From: Mammaliicoccus sciuri
GTDB taxonomy: Bacteria; Bacillota; Bacilli; Staphylococcales; Staphylococcaceae
Direction: 5' to 3'
Assembly: GCF_025561425.1 (NCBI RefSeq)
Contig: NZ_CP094824.1
Location: 2,666,001-2,730,000 of the forward strand
Length of the DNA stretch: 64,000 nt
This document shows positions 25,419 to 34,254 of the stretch, piece after piece. The stretch's first letter is position 1; every line of letters begins with the position of its first letter. The translations under genes and the position numbers were made by a program. The notes under the pieces are model-generated. The model worked only from the letters and a program-made list of their open reading frames with translations, made no database searches and was not told where the DNA came from.

Positions 25419-26954
25419 TTATTGATTTTCTAACGCTTCTTCTACTTCATTTTTTATAGTCGTAACATGCGGACCATAAATGATTTGAATACCTGTTCCT
25501 TTTTTGACGATACCTCTTGATTCTGTCGTCTTAATGAGATCTTCGTTGAACAAATGCTCATCATTAATCGTTACACGTAATCTTGTTGCGCAACAATCGA
25601 CTGTATCTATGTTTTCTTTTCCACCTAAACCTTTAATGATTGTTTCGGCACGTTCACTTGCTTCAACAGTTTGAACCGCTTCACTATCTTCACGTCCTGG
25701 TGTCTTAAAGTTAAATTTCGTAATTAAAAATCTAAAAGTCACATAGTATAAAAAGAACCAAACTATACCGATAGGAATGACTAATAAATAGTTCGTCTTA
25801 CTATTCCCTTGTAACACACCGAAGAGGATATAATCAATGAATCCGCCACTAAAGGTTTGACCGACAGTGATGTTAAATATGTCAGCCATCATAAATGCTA
25901 AACCATCAAAGATTGCATGGATAACATATAATACTGGTGCTATGAATAAGAAACTAAATTCAAGTGGTTCAGTAATACCTGTTAAGAATGATGTTAATGC
26001 TGCGGAAAGCATTAAGCCACCTACTACTTTTTTCTTCTCTGGTTTAGCTGTGTGGTAAATTGCTAAAGCTGCACCAAGCAATCCGAACATCATTGTAATA
26101 AATCGACCAGACATGTATCTTGAAATACCTGAATAATAATGTGTTAAATCTGCATCTCCTAATTGTGCGAAGAAGATATTTTGAGTCCCTTGTATAATTT
26201 TCCCGTTGATTTCCATCGTACCACCGAGTGCAGTTTGCCAGAATGGTAAGTAGAATATATGATGTAAGCCAAATGGCCCAAGCATACGTAATATAAATCC
26301 ATAAATAAACGTCCCGATGACACCTGTTTTATTAACAAGACCACCCGCATTGAATATCCAACCTTGAATCGTTGGCCAAACAAAGAACAAAATAACACCT
26401 AATACGATTGACGCTATTGACGTTACAATCGGTACGAATCTCGATCCACCAAAGAACCCTAAGAACGGTGGCAATGTGATTTTGTTATATTTATTGTGTA
26501 GCATGGCAGTCATAATACCGACGATAATCCCACCGAACACACCTGTTTCGACAGTTTGAATACCTAGTACCATACCTTGTCCTGCTTTAGCTAATGCTTC
26601 TGGTGCTGCAACATTATCCGTAATCGTTAATAATGCGTTCATCGTCGCATTCATAATTAAGAATCCTAACATTGCTGCTAAACCTGCTGTACCTTTATCA
26701 CTTCTTGCTAAGCCTATCGCAACCCCGATTGCGAATAATACTGGTAAATTCGCAAAAACGATATTCCCCGCTGATGACATTAAAATAAATATATACTGTA
26801 ATAAATCTACGTCTAAAATCGGATATGCTTTAATTGTGTTTGGATTACTTAAAGCACCACCGATACCTAATAACAACCCTGCTGCAGGTAAAATTGCTAT
26901 GGGTAACATAAATGATTTCCCGAATTGCTGTGCTTTATCGAAAATTTTGCTCAT
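25419..26954 (-). CDS. PTS EIICB permease for an amino sugar (ManNAc candidate)
   Basis: A 511-residue glucose-family EIICB. The EIIC domain (about residues 1-400, ten hydrophobic segments) opens FDKAQQFGKSFMLPIAILPA and carries the ITEPLEFSFLFIAP phosphorylation-linked motif. The C-terminal EIIB domain (about 425-511) has the phospho-Cys in VDCCATRLRV. It has no EIIA, so it must borrow one (Crr-type). Clustering with nanE and nagB points to N-acetylmannosamine, though GlcNAc or a related sugar is possible. ATG 26954 is preferred because GGGAGG precedes it. Confidence 0.85.
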   Translation of the reverse strand: MSKIFDKAQQFGKSFMLPIAILPAAGLLLGIGGALSNPNTIKAYPILDVDLLQYIFILMSSAGNIVFANLPVLFAIGVAIGLARSDKGTAGLAAMLGFLIMNATMNALLTITDNVAAPEALAKAGQGMVLGIQTVETGVFGGIIVGIMTAMLHNKYNKITLPPFLGFFGGSRFVPIVTSIASIVLGVILFFVWPTIQGWIFNAGGLVNKTGVIGTFIYGFILRMLGPFGLHHIFYLPFWQTALGGTMEINGKIIQGTQNIFFAQLGDADLTHYYSGISRYMSGRFITMMFGLLGAALAIYHTAKPEKKKVVGGLMLSAALTSFLTGITEPLEFSFLFIAPVLYVIHAIFDGLAFMMADIFNITVGQTFSGGFIDYILFGVLQGNSKTNYLLVIPIGIVWFFLYYVTFRFLITKFNFKTPGREDSEAVQTVEASERAETIIKGLGGKENIDTVDCCATRLRVTINDEHLFNEDLIKTTESRGIVKKGTGIQIIYGPHVTTIKNEVEEALENQ

Positions 26955-27024
26955 TCGAACACCTACCTCCCTATTCACCCTAAATATAACACCATGAAAA
27001 TTATAGTCAACGTTATTATTTGTT

Positions 27025-27041
27025 TTGAAAAATATTTTCAA
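27025..27041. promoter_or_regulatory. Candidate RpiR operator between the PTS operon and its regulator
   Basis: TTGAAAAATATTTTCAA is a near-perfect palindrome in the 125-bp divergent intergenic region. RpiR/MurR-type regulators of amino-sugar genes often bind TGAAAN(n)TTTCA sites, so this may control both directions. The assignment is inferred. Confidence 0.55.
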
Positions 27042-27079
27042 TTATAATGTTATTTATTCTATAAATTGAGGTGTCCTTC

Positions 27080-27886
27080 ATGAATTTTGAAAATCGTATT
27101 CAACAATTTTCATACCTTTTCACAAAATCTGATAAAAAGATTGCTAAATTTATACTCGATCATCCAGTTGGCGATCATTTTTCAACAATTACTTCTTTAG
27201 CTTATGCAATTGGTGTATCTACTTCTAGCATTACAAGATTTAGTCATAAATTGAACTATCAACATTTTCAAGATATGAAGTTTAATATTCAACAAACTTA
27301 TGAGAAGACGGATATTCAAAACGTTCCGCTCATTAAAAGAATCCATGAATATCATCAAACCCTTATACAACAAACAGGCGAATTTATATCTAATGATAAA
27401 ATTAATCAACTGATTGATATTTTATCCAATAGTCGACAAACGCTTTTTGCAGGTTTAGGGAGTTCTGGTTTAACGGCAACTGAGTTCTATTATCGAACGA
27501 TGAGGATGGGCATAGCTGGAAGTTCTGTAACTGATGCGCATCAAATGAAAATTGGGGCTTCGCTATTAAATAGAAATGATGCGTTAATTTCATTTTCTAA
27601 TAGTGGTAAGACAGAAGAACTGATTAATGCTGCGAAAATTGCGAAATCTCAAGGGGCTACTGTTATTGCGATTACAAACTATGCTGGCAGTGAACTGACT
27701 GCTTATTCTGACATTGTCATCATGACGATTGATCAAACGAGAGTGAATGATAAACAATTCATTAACACACAAATATCAGCACATTTCTTGATTGATGTTG
27801 TCAGTTATATGTTGTTAGAGCGACAAGATAATATGAATCTTTATCAGCATACGAGAAATGTCATACTTCAAGACAATAAATCATAA
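27080..27886 (+). CDS. RpiR-family transcriptional regulator (HTH-SIS)
   Basis: A 268-residue sugar-phosphate-sensing regulator. The N-terminal HTH_6 domain (KKIAKFILDHPVG, then AIGVSTSSITRFSHKLNY) is followed by a SIS domain from about residue 105 with FAGLGSSGLTATEF and ALISFSNSGKTEELINAAKI, the loop that binds a sugar phosphate. It is divergent from the PTS-nanE-nagB operon, so it probably controls that operon in response to ManNAc-6-P or GlcNAc-6-P. ATG 27080 has GAGGTG upstream; the frame opens at 27071 without a better start. Confidence 0.88.
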   Translation: MNFENRIQQFSYLFTKSDKKIAKFILDHPVGDHFSTITSLAYAIGVSTSSITRFSHKLNYQHFQDMKFNIQQTYEKTDIQNVPLIKRIHEYHQTLIQQTGEFISNDKINQLIDILSNSRQTLFAGLGSSGLTATEFYYRTMRMGIAGSSVTDAHQMKIGASLLNRNDALISFSNSGKTEELINAAKIAKSQGATVIAITNYAGSELTAYSDIVIMTIDQTRVNDKQFINTQISAHFLIDVVSYMLLERQDNMNLYQHTRNVILQDNKS

Positions 27887-27963
27887 CTTGTGAGCAGAAT
27901 GTATATAAATTTACTCAAGAATTTAGTAGAATAGTAAAGTATATACTATGAGGAGTGAAAGGC

Positions 27964-28323
27964 ATGGAATTAATTCAAGAAGATCAAGTACAATCACTAA
28001 TATCGGAATATGAAAATAAGCCAGTTTATCTCCATGTAGAAACAACAAATGGTGCTTATGCAAACCATTTTGATAGCAAAGTATTTAATGCTGGTACATT
28101 TTTAAGAAATATTCAAGTTACTTTTACACACGCACTTTTAACGGGCGGTAATAAAGAGCCTTATCGTGTTGGTTTAAAATTAGACAACAACGGTTGGGTT
28201 TATGTTCAAGGATTAACACATTATGAAGTAACTGAAAATAACGAACTATTAATAGCGGGACTAAATTATGAAGGACAACTTGCTGCAACATTAGAAATTA
28301 GTAGCAATCCTTTCAAGGATTAA
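27964..28323 (+). CDS. YojF-like protein (DUF1806)
   Basis: A 119-residue beta-rich cytoplasmic protein of the YojF/DUF1806 family: PVYLHVETTNGAYA, FNAGTFLRN, VTFTHALLTGG and PYRVGLKLDNNGWVYVQGLTHYE. No biochemical function is established. It sits 12 bp before bshB2, the same pair as yojF-yojG in Bacillus, suggesting a role linked to bacillithiol synthesis. ATG 27964 follows GAGGAG by 7 nt. Confidence 0.85.
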   Translation: MELIQEDQVQSLISEYENKPVYLHVETTNGAYANHFDSKVFNAGTFLRNIQVTFTHALLTGGNKEPYRVGLKLDNNGWVYVQGLTHYEVTENNELLIAGLNYEGQLAATLEISSNPFKD

Positions 28324-28335
28324 GAGGTGAATACA

Positions 28336-29004
28336 ATGAATGACGAAAGACAAGTATTAGTTATTTTTCCACATCCAGACGACGAAGCATTTGGAACTTC
28401 TGGTACATTAAGTAAGTTCGTGGACAACGGTACACCAGTAACATACGCATGTTTAACGTTAGGACAGATGGGCCGTAACCTAGGTAACCCACCTTTTGCT
28501 ACACGTGAATCTTTACCATTTATAAGAGAACGTGAATTAGATGCAGCAGCTGAAGCGATTGGTATCACGGATTTAAGAAAAATGGGCTATAGAGACAAAA
28601 CAATCGAATTTGAACCTAAAGATGAATTAGATAATATGGTAAAATCATTAATAGATGAACTTAACCCATCATTGATTATTTCATTCTATCCTGGTTATTC
28701 CGTTCACCCTGACCATGAAGCAACTGCAGAATCAGTTGTAAGAACAGTCAGTCGTATGGAAGCATCAGCAAGACCTAAATTACACCTTGTGGCATTTAGT
28801 AATGACACATACAGCGATTTAGGAGAACCGGATATTAATATAGATATTACTGGATACGAAGAACGCAAGATGAAGGTCCTTCAAGCTCATGCGTCTCAAA
28901 CAGGTCCAATGTTACAAAACCTTGCTTCAAATACTCAAGAAGGTGAAGCGGCTAAAGATATGTGGATGAAAACAGAACATTTCTGGACATATCATATTGA
29001 ATAG
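28336..29004 (+). CDS. bshB2: Bacillithiol biosynthesis deacetylase BshB2
   Basis: A 222-residue LmbE/PIG-L-type zinc deacetylase acting on GlcNAc-malate in bacillithiol synthesis. The zinc and catalytic motif PHPDDEAFGTSGTL is near the N-terminus, and the third zinc ligand is in YSVHPDHEATAESV. LTLGQMGRNLGNPPFATRE and the closing HASQTGPM are typical of the YojG/BshB2 subfamily. ATG 28336 follows AGAGGTG. It is the second gene of yojF-bshB2-folE2. Confidence 0.88.
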   Translation: MNDERQVLVIFPHPDDEAFGTSGTLSKFVDNGTPVTYACLTLGQMGRNLGNPPFATRESLPFIRERELDAAAEAIGITDLRKMGYRDKTIEFEPKDELDNMVKSLIDELNPSLIISFYPGYSVHPDHEATAESVVRTVSRMEASARPKLHLVAFSNDTYSDLGEPDINIDITGYEERKMKVLQAHASQTGPMLQNLASNTQEGEAAKDMWMKTEHFWTYHIE

Positions 29005-29022
29005 ATAGTGGAGGCAATGTGA

Positions 29023-29901
29023 ATGACACAATTAGATTTATCAACACGTGAAGCGCGCTGGAAATATTTCGGTTCAGTTGATCCTATTAAAGGTACGAAG
29101 CCAACTGAAAAAGAAAAGATGCCTGATTTACAAAGCTCTAAGAAAGATTTCCTGTTCGAAATTGAACATGTTGGTATCAAGAACTTAATTTACCCTGTAA
29201 GAATTGATGATTTTCAAACAGTTGGAAACTTCGAATTTTCAACTAGTTTAAATCAAGACGAAAAAGGTATTAATATGAGCCGTATTATCGAAAGTGTTGA
29301 AAAACATTATGATAACGGTGTAAAACTAGATTTCGATCATCTAACAACATTATTAAATACTCTACAAACTGCAATGATTCAAAATACTGCATCAGTAGAT
29401 GTAACAGCAAAATGGTTCTTTAACCGCTTTAGCCCAGTTACAAACCAAAAGGCAGTCGGTCATGCAGATATTAGATATATCTTATCCGTTTCAGAAGATA
29501 AAATAACAAAGAAATCTTTAGGTATAGAAGTACCTGTAACAACGTTATGCCCATGTTCTAAAGAAATTAGTGAATACTCGGCTCATAATCAGCGTGGTAT
29601 CATCACAGTCCTAATTGATTTGGATCCAGAAGTAAGCCTACCAGATAACTACAAAGATATTGTATTAGACGGTATGGAGGCTAACGCAAGTTCAATGTTA
29701 TACCCAATCTTGAAACGAACTGACGAAAAAGCTGTAACAGAAAGAGCATATGTGAATCCAAGATTTGTAGAAGATTTAATTAGATTAGTAGCAGCTGATT
29801 TAGTAGAATTAGAATGGATTCAAGGATTCGAGATAGAATGCCGAAACGAAGAATCTATACATCAACACGACGCATTCGCAAGATTAAAATATACTAAGTA
29901 A
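29023..29901 (+). CDS. folE2: GTP cyclohydrolase FolE2 (type IB)
   Basis: A 292-residue GCYH-IB (COG1469), making dihydroneopterin triphosphate from GTP for folate; this class works with metals other than zinc. Motifs are [50 protein letters not shown] with the metal-ligand Cys, and [16 protein letters not shown]. It starts 18 bp after bshB2 with GTGGAGG upstream and ends in a strong terminator. In Bacillus folE2 is expressed under zinc shortage; no Zur site was found here. Confidence 0.92.
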   Translation: MTQLDLSTREARWKYFGSVDPIKGTKPTEKEKMPDLQSSKKDFLFEIEHVGIKNLIYPVRIDDFQTVGNFEFSTSLNQDEKGINMSRIIESVEKHYDNGVKLDFDHLTTLLNTLQTAMIQNTASVDVTAKWFFNRFSPVTNQKAVGHADIRYILSVSEDKITKKSLGIEVPVTTLCPCSKEISEYSAHNQRGIITVLIDLDPEVSLPDNYKDIVLDGMEANASSMLYPILKRTDEKAVTERAYVNPRFVEDLIRLVAADLVELEWIQGFEIECRNEESIHQHDAFARLKYTK

Positions 29902-29913
29902 TTTAAATAGAGA

Positions 29914-29948
29914 ACGGACCGACGTAGAACAGTCGGTCCGTTTTTTTT
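29914..29948 (+). terminator. Terminator of yojF-bshB2-folE2
   Basis: ACGGACCGAC, loop GTAGAACA, GTCGGTCCGT and a run of eight T, 12 bp after the folE2 stop. Confidence 0.92.
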
Positions 29949-29969
29949 GAGTTGTGGATACGGAGAGCG

Positions 29970-30377
29970 CTATTGGTTGATTTTCATGAAAGCAGTACAG
30001 CCATACTTATCTAATGACAGCAACTCATTCTTTTCATAAAAATTGATAGTCTTCTCTGATGTATCCGTCATTAATACAACTTGTCTGATATGATTAAATC
30101 GTTCTTTAATCATATTTATAAGTTTGCTACCTATTCCGTTACCTTAATAATCAGGATCTATAAGAATATCTTGTACATATGCAATTGAATGGTCATCACT
30201 AATACCTCTAGTCAATCCAACTAATTGATCATTATCCCATACAGTTACAAAGTAACATGCATTTTTTAATAGCACAGTCATATCTTCATGATTCTTTACA
30301 TACACATCCCAACCGACACTTAAATATAACTTTTGTAAATCCTCATTGCTAGGTATTCTCTTTATTGAATATTCCAT
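29970..30377 (-). pseudogene. GNAT-family N-acetyltransferase, nonsense-interrupted
   Basis: An acetyltransferase of about 135 residues (MEYSIKRIPSNEDLQKLY at the start, then VTVWDNDQLVGLTRGI and YVQDILIDPDY). An in-frame TAA at 30146-30144 stands directly before GNGIGSKLINMIKERF, the acetyl-CoA pyrophosphate loop, whose usual sequence is Q/RxxGxG/A. CAA to TAA is the simplest cause (YQGNGIG). The frame then continues with LMTDTSEKTINFYEKNELL to a natural TAG at 29970. The truncated product lacks the acetyl-CoA site, so it should be inactive. Confidence 0.85.
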
Positions 30378-30490
30378 AGTAATACCTCCTATTATTGCTT
30401 AATCATCAAGTTATCAAAAGTACTTATTATTATATTAAGGTAATTATACATTATTATGGTGGGGTGTGATGTTGTACGGGGTGGTCGTCT

Positions 30491-30690
30491 CGTTTTTCGG
30501 GTCGATAAATTTTTTTATCGGCCTGCAAATCTCGTTTTCGGGTCGATAAATTTTTTTATCGGCCTGATAATCCTGTTTTCGGGTCGATAAATTTTTTTAT
30601 CGGCCTGCAAATCCCGTTTTCGGGTCGATATTTTTTTTTATCGGCCTGTAAATCTCATTTCTGGAGCGTTAATTTTCCGTATCGGTCCAT
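30491..30690. repeat. Array of five 41-bp hairpin repeats
   Basis: Units recur with an exact 41-bp period (GTCGATAA at 30501, 30542, 30583 and 30624, with a diverged fifth at about 30665). Each is GGGTCGATAAA, T-run, TTTATCGGCCTG, plus a spacer like CAAATCTCGTTTTC. The fifth (GAGCGTTAA...CGTATCGGTCC) resembles the hemQ-gltS array at 14165-14281, so both belong to one family. It lies between the GNAT pseudogene and the flavin reductase. The remaining 30378-30490 holds nothing I can identify. Confidence 0.85.
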
Positions 30691-30736
30691 ATTTCCCACT
30701 CCCATCCCGACATTTCCACCATTCTCTATAAAGAAA

Positions 30737-30762
30737 AGAGCAACAGCCTAAGCTGTTGCTCT
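30737..30762 (-). terminator. Terminator of the flavin reductase gene
   Basis: AGAGCAACAGC, loop CTAA, GCTGTTGCTCT: an 11-bp stem just after the stop on the minus strand, with an A/T-rich flank. Confidence 0.85.
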
Positions 30763-30769
30763 CCTCTTA

Positions 30770-31348
30770 TTATGAATTTACTTCTTCTGTTTCAATCCAT
30801 GGGTTATTTTGTATTAATTTTGTGATTTGTTCTGTAAATAATTTAACGCGTAATTTAATATCATCTACATCTACATAATATGTGCCGTCTTCTGTTTTAC
30901 CATAGTCTGCATCTTGTGTTGAGATTTGAACTGGCACTGCGATACCTAATAAGTTTCTCATAATAATACGTAAATGTGATAATGGTTCTGTACTGCGCAT
31001 ACCACCACTGTTACATATTAAGCCAACAGGTTTCATTTTAAATTGATCCATCGTTAAATGATCTAATGCATTTTTCAGTATACCTGAATATGAACCGTGA
31101 TAATTTGGTGTACCAATAATAATTGCATCGGCTTCTTCAGCTTTCTCACGTAATTCATTTACATTATCTTTAACACGTTCGTCATTTAAATGCTTGCCTG
31201 ATACATCTAAAAACGGTATTGGTTTATCATATAAATCAAACAATGTTACTTCTGCACCTTGTTCTTCTATATTACCTCGAACAAATTGTGCTAGTGCATG
31301 TGTATGTGAATATTGTTTTGCGCTACCTACAATAAGTAATACTTTCAA
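30770..31348 (-). CDS. NADPH-dependent FMN reductase (azoreductase-like)
   Basis: A 192-residue flavodoxin-fold enzyme: KVLLIVGSAKQYSHTHALAQ (FMN phosphate loop), IIIGTPNYHGSYSGILKNALD (flavin-binding YHGS) and GLICNSGGMRSTEPL. It should reduce FMN, quinones or azo compounds with NADPH and resembles staphylococcal Azo1. TTG 31348 is chosen since GAGGTG lies 6 nt upstream; the frame extends 3 codons to GTG 31357, which overlaps that site. A near-perfect Fur-type box sits 20 bp upstream, so iron limitation may induce it, possibly as a ferric-siderophore or heme-linked reductase. Confidence 0.82.
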   Translation of the reverse strand: MKVLLIVGSAKQYSHTHALAQFVRGNIEEQGAEVTLFDLYDKPIPFLDVSGKHLNDERVKDNVNELREKAEEADAIIIGTPNYHGSYSGILKNALDHLTMDQFKMKPVGLICNSGGMRSTEPLSHLRIIMRNLLGIAVPVQISTQDADYGKTEDGTYYVDVDDIKLRVKLFTEQITKLIQNNPWIETEEVNS

Positions 31349-31367
31349 TGTTGTCACCTCAAAATTT

Positions 31368-31382
31368 TAATGATTATCATTA
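31368..31382. promoter_or_regulatory. Fur-type iron box before the flavin reductase
   Basis: TAATGATTATCATTA is a perfect 7-1-7 inverted repeat identical to the core of the Fur box (GATAATGATAATCATTATC). It lies about 20 bp upstream of the start, where it could cover the promoter. PerR and Zur boxes differ (TTATAAT and CGTAAT cores), so Fur is the best guess. Confidence 0.65.
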
Positions 31383-31452
31383 CCGACCATTATAACATAC
31401 AAAAAAACTATGAATTTAAATTTATAGAAAAATCATTTTTTTGGACGATGTT

Positions 31453-32322
31453 TTAGCGGTCATAATCTTTGAGTGCATGTATAATCGCTTTACCTACACC
31501 ACTGTGTTCATTAGTGTCTGTAACATAATCTGCTATCTCTTTAACTTCGGGTGCACCATTTTCCATGGCAACTGCATATCCTGCTTTTTCTAACATAGAA
31601 ACGTCATTTAAATTATCACCAATTGCCATTACATCTGACATCGGGATGTTTAATTGATTTGCGATTTCTTCTAAAGCGATACCTTTTTGAGCATCTGAAT
31701 GTGTAATTTCGATATTCCCTCTTGATGATGAAGATACAGCTAAACTTTTTGATTCAGAAATTTCAGCTTTGGCTCTATCAATTTTAGATAAGTCACTCGC
31801 GAATGCTAAAATTTTCAAAATGATTTCGCCTGGTCTATTTTCGATTTCATCGTAGCTATCAACAGTTTTTAAAGTACCGTTGTCAATTCTACTTTGAATG
31901 TTGGCACGAATTTTTTTAACATCGGCTTTTTGACCAGCTTTTTCAGCGATATCAACGTAGATTTCTAAATCTTTTTCTGGGTCTTCTGTATATATACCAA
32001 AGTTTGTATATACTTGATAATAAATATCTTCTTTATTTAAGACGCCTGTGATTTTGTTGATTAATGGACGTGTTAATTTAGATGTATGAACGATGTTGAA
32101 TTCTTCATCTCTTACTTCTGCACCATTTAAACAAATATATGGTAATGTTAAATCTGTTTTTTCAATTGGACTGTTTGCTTCATAAAATGCTCTACCTGTA
32201 GCTATAACGACAGTTATCCCTTTAGATTGTGCATACTTTATTGCTTCATAATTTTCATTAGAAACTTCATGCGCAGCGTTTAATAAAGTACCATCCATAT
32301 CTGTTGCGATTAACTTAATCAT
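31453..32322 (-). CDS. Cof-type HAD phosphatase
   Basis: A 289-residue HAD-superfamily hydrolase, subfamily IIB (Cof). Motif I is ATDMDGTLLN with the nucleophile Asp, motif II is VVIATGRAF, motif III has a Lys in SDAQKGIALEEIA, and motif IV is MAIGDNLNDVSMLEKAGYAVAM. A large cap domain lies between residues 85 and 190. Such enzymes remove phosphate from sugar phosphates or flavin and pyridoxal phosphates; the substrate here is unknown. It is single, with its own promoter upstream. Confidence 0.85.
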   Translation of the reverse strand: MIKLIATDMDGTLLNAAHEVSNENYEAIKYAQSKGITVVIATGRAFYEANSPIEKTDLTLPYICLNGAEVRDEEFNIVHTSKLTRPLINKITGVLNKEDIYYQVYTNFGIYTEDPEKDLEIYVDIAEKAGQKADVKKIRANIQSRIDNGTLKTVDSYDEIENRPGEIILKILAFASDLSKIDRAKAEISESKSLAVSSSSRGNIEITHSDAQKGIALEEIANQLNIPMSDVMAIGDNLNDVSMLEKAGYAVAMENGAPEVKEIADYVTDTNEHSGVGKAIIHALKDYDR

Positions 32323-32381
32323 GAAAGTAACCTCTTTTCTTTATATTCAACATAAATTTTAACAAATAACCGTAATAATCT

Positions 32382-32906
<525 letters not shown>

Positions 32907-32932
32907 CTATTTTAACATCTGGATATATATAT

Positions 32933-33547
32933 ATGAAAAAAACCTTTATCGCAATCGAAGGACCAATCGGCGTCGGGAAAAGCTCTTTAACTAAAAAGCT
33001 TGCTGAAGCGCTCCATTACACTGAAGAATTTGAAATTGTTGATGAGAATCCATATTTAAGTGATTTTTATGACGATATTTCTAAGTGGAGCTTTCAAACC
33101 GAAATGTTCTTCTTGTGTCATCGTTACAAACAGTTAACCGATTTAGAAAATATTAATGGCATTGTGAGCGACTATCATATCTTTAAAAATAAGATTTTCG
33201 CTAAAAACACATTAAATGAAACTGAATTTGATAAATTTAGTAGAATTTATGATATCTTAACTGAAGATATTCGCATGCCTGACCAAATTATCTTTCTCGA
33301 TGCATCCCTCGAAGTACTTCAACAACGAATTGCCCATCGAAATAGATCATACGAAACTCAAATTGAAAATGATTATTTAGCTCAACTTAAACGTGACTAT
33401 AATCAATTTTATGAAGAAGTAAAAAATGAAATTGATGCCATTCAAATCGATACTTCTCAATTAGATTTCGTGAATAACACCGCAGATTATCAACAAGTCT
33501 TAAACTTATTACAACCTTTGATTGGAGAGATTATACATGACAAATAA
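32933..33547 (+). CDS. Deoxynucleoside kinase (deoxyguanosine kinase type)
   Basis: A 204-residue dNK-family kinase. The P-loop is EGPIGVGKSSL, followed by VDENPYLSDFYDDISKWSF (substrate Glu), VSDYHIFKNKIFA in place of the DRS motif, and the lid AHRNRSYE. It salvages a purine deoxynucleoside; Bacillus and staphylococcal homologues are dgk. ATG 32933 has no strong ribosome site, though the frame extends back over tadA. It overlaps the next kinase gene by 11 bp, so the two are translationally coupled. Confidence 0.85.
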   Translation: MKKTFIAIEGPIGVGKSSLTKKLAEALHYTEEFEIVDENPYLSDFYDDISKWSFQTEMFFLCHRYKQLTDLENINGIVSDYHIFKNKIFAKNTLNETEFDKFSRIYDILTEDIRMPDQIIFLDASLEVLQQRIAHRNRSYETQIENDYLAQLKRDYNQFYEEVKNEIDAIQIDTSQLDFVNNTADYQQVLNLLQPLIGEIIHDK

Positions 33548-34205
33548 AGTCATACCAAATGATGCTATCATCACAATTGCTGGTACTGTTGGTGTTGGAA
33601 AATCATCTTTAACACAAGCACTTAGCGAACGACTAAACTTCAAGACTTCTTTTGAGAAAGTCGATAACAACCCCTATTTAGAAAAATTTTATCACGACTT
33701 TGAACGTTGGAGCTTCCATCTACAAATTTACTTTTTAGCAGAACGCTTTAAAGAACAAAAGAGAATGTTCGAATATGGTGGCGGATTTATCCAAGACCGT
33801 TCAATATATGAAGACGTTGATATATTTGCTAAAATGCACGAAGAACAAGGCACAATGACTGAAGAAGATTATGCGACGTATAGAGAATTATTTGAAGCAA
33901 TTGTTATGACACCTTACTTCCCTAAACCAGACGCATTAATCTATTTAGAATGTAACTATAATGATGTTATCCAACGTATCCAAAGACGTGGACGTCAAAT
34001 GGAAATCGAAACAGATGAAGCATACTGGAAAAAATTATTCTCACGTTACGATAATTGGATTAATAACTTTACAGAATGTCCAGTTGTACGTGTAAATATT
34101 AACGACTATGACTTATACGAAGATCCAGATTCCATTAACCATATTATAGATAAAATCGCGCATGTCATTGAAACACACCGTTCAATCGATACACGCGTGA
34201 AATAA
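33537..34205 (+). CDS. Deoxynucleoside kinase (deoxyadenosine/deoxycytidine kinase type)
   Basis: A 222-residue dNK-family kinase paralogous to its upstream neighbour. It has the P-loop AGTVGVGKSSL, VDNNPYLEKFYHDFERWSF, the DRS motif in FIQDRSIYED and the lid QRRGRQME. This member keeps the DRS motif, typical of dck (dAdo/dCyd kinase). ATG 33537 with GGAGAG upstream lies inside the end of the first kinase gene. The pair is usual in lactobacilli, bacilli and staphylococci for deoxynucleoside salvage. A bidirectional terminator follows. Confidence 0.87.
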   Translation: MTNKVIPNDAIITIAGTVGVGKSSLTQALSERLNFKTSFEKVDNNPYLEKFYHDFERWSFHLQIYFLAERFKEQKRMFEYGGGFIQDRSIYEDVDIFAKMHEEQGTMTEEDYATYRELFEAIVMTPYFPKPDALIYLECNYNDVIQRIQRRGRQMEIETDEAYWKKLFSRYDNWINNFTECPVVRVNINDYDLYEDPDSINHIIDKIAHVIETHRSIDTRVK

Positions 34206-34207
34206 AA

Positions 34208-34251
34208 AAATGGCCATAAACATGCTGTTATAAGCATATTTATGGCCATTT
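34208..34251. terminator. Bidirectional terminator between convergent genes
   Basis: AAATGGCCATAAA...TTTATGGCCATTT, a 13-bp perfect stem with an inner ATGCT/AGCAT pair, placed between the kinase pair and the convergent HAD gene. Confidence 0.85.
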
Positions 34252-34254
34252 ATT

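Noticed and set aside
30491-30690. CRISPR array or rho-independent terminator cluster
   Set aside because: The 41-bp units have no variable spacers; single stems are short and the T runs lie in the loops, not after the stems.
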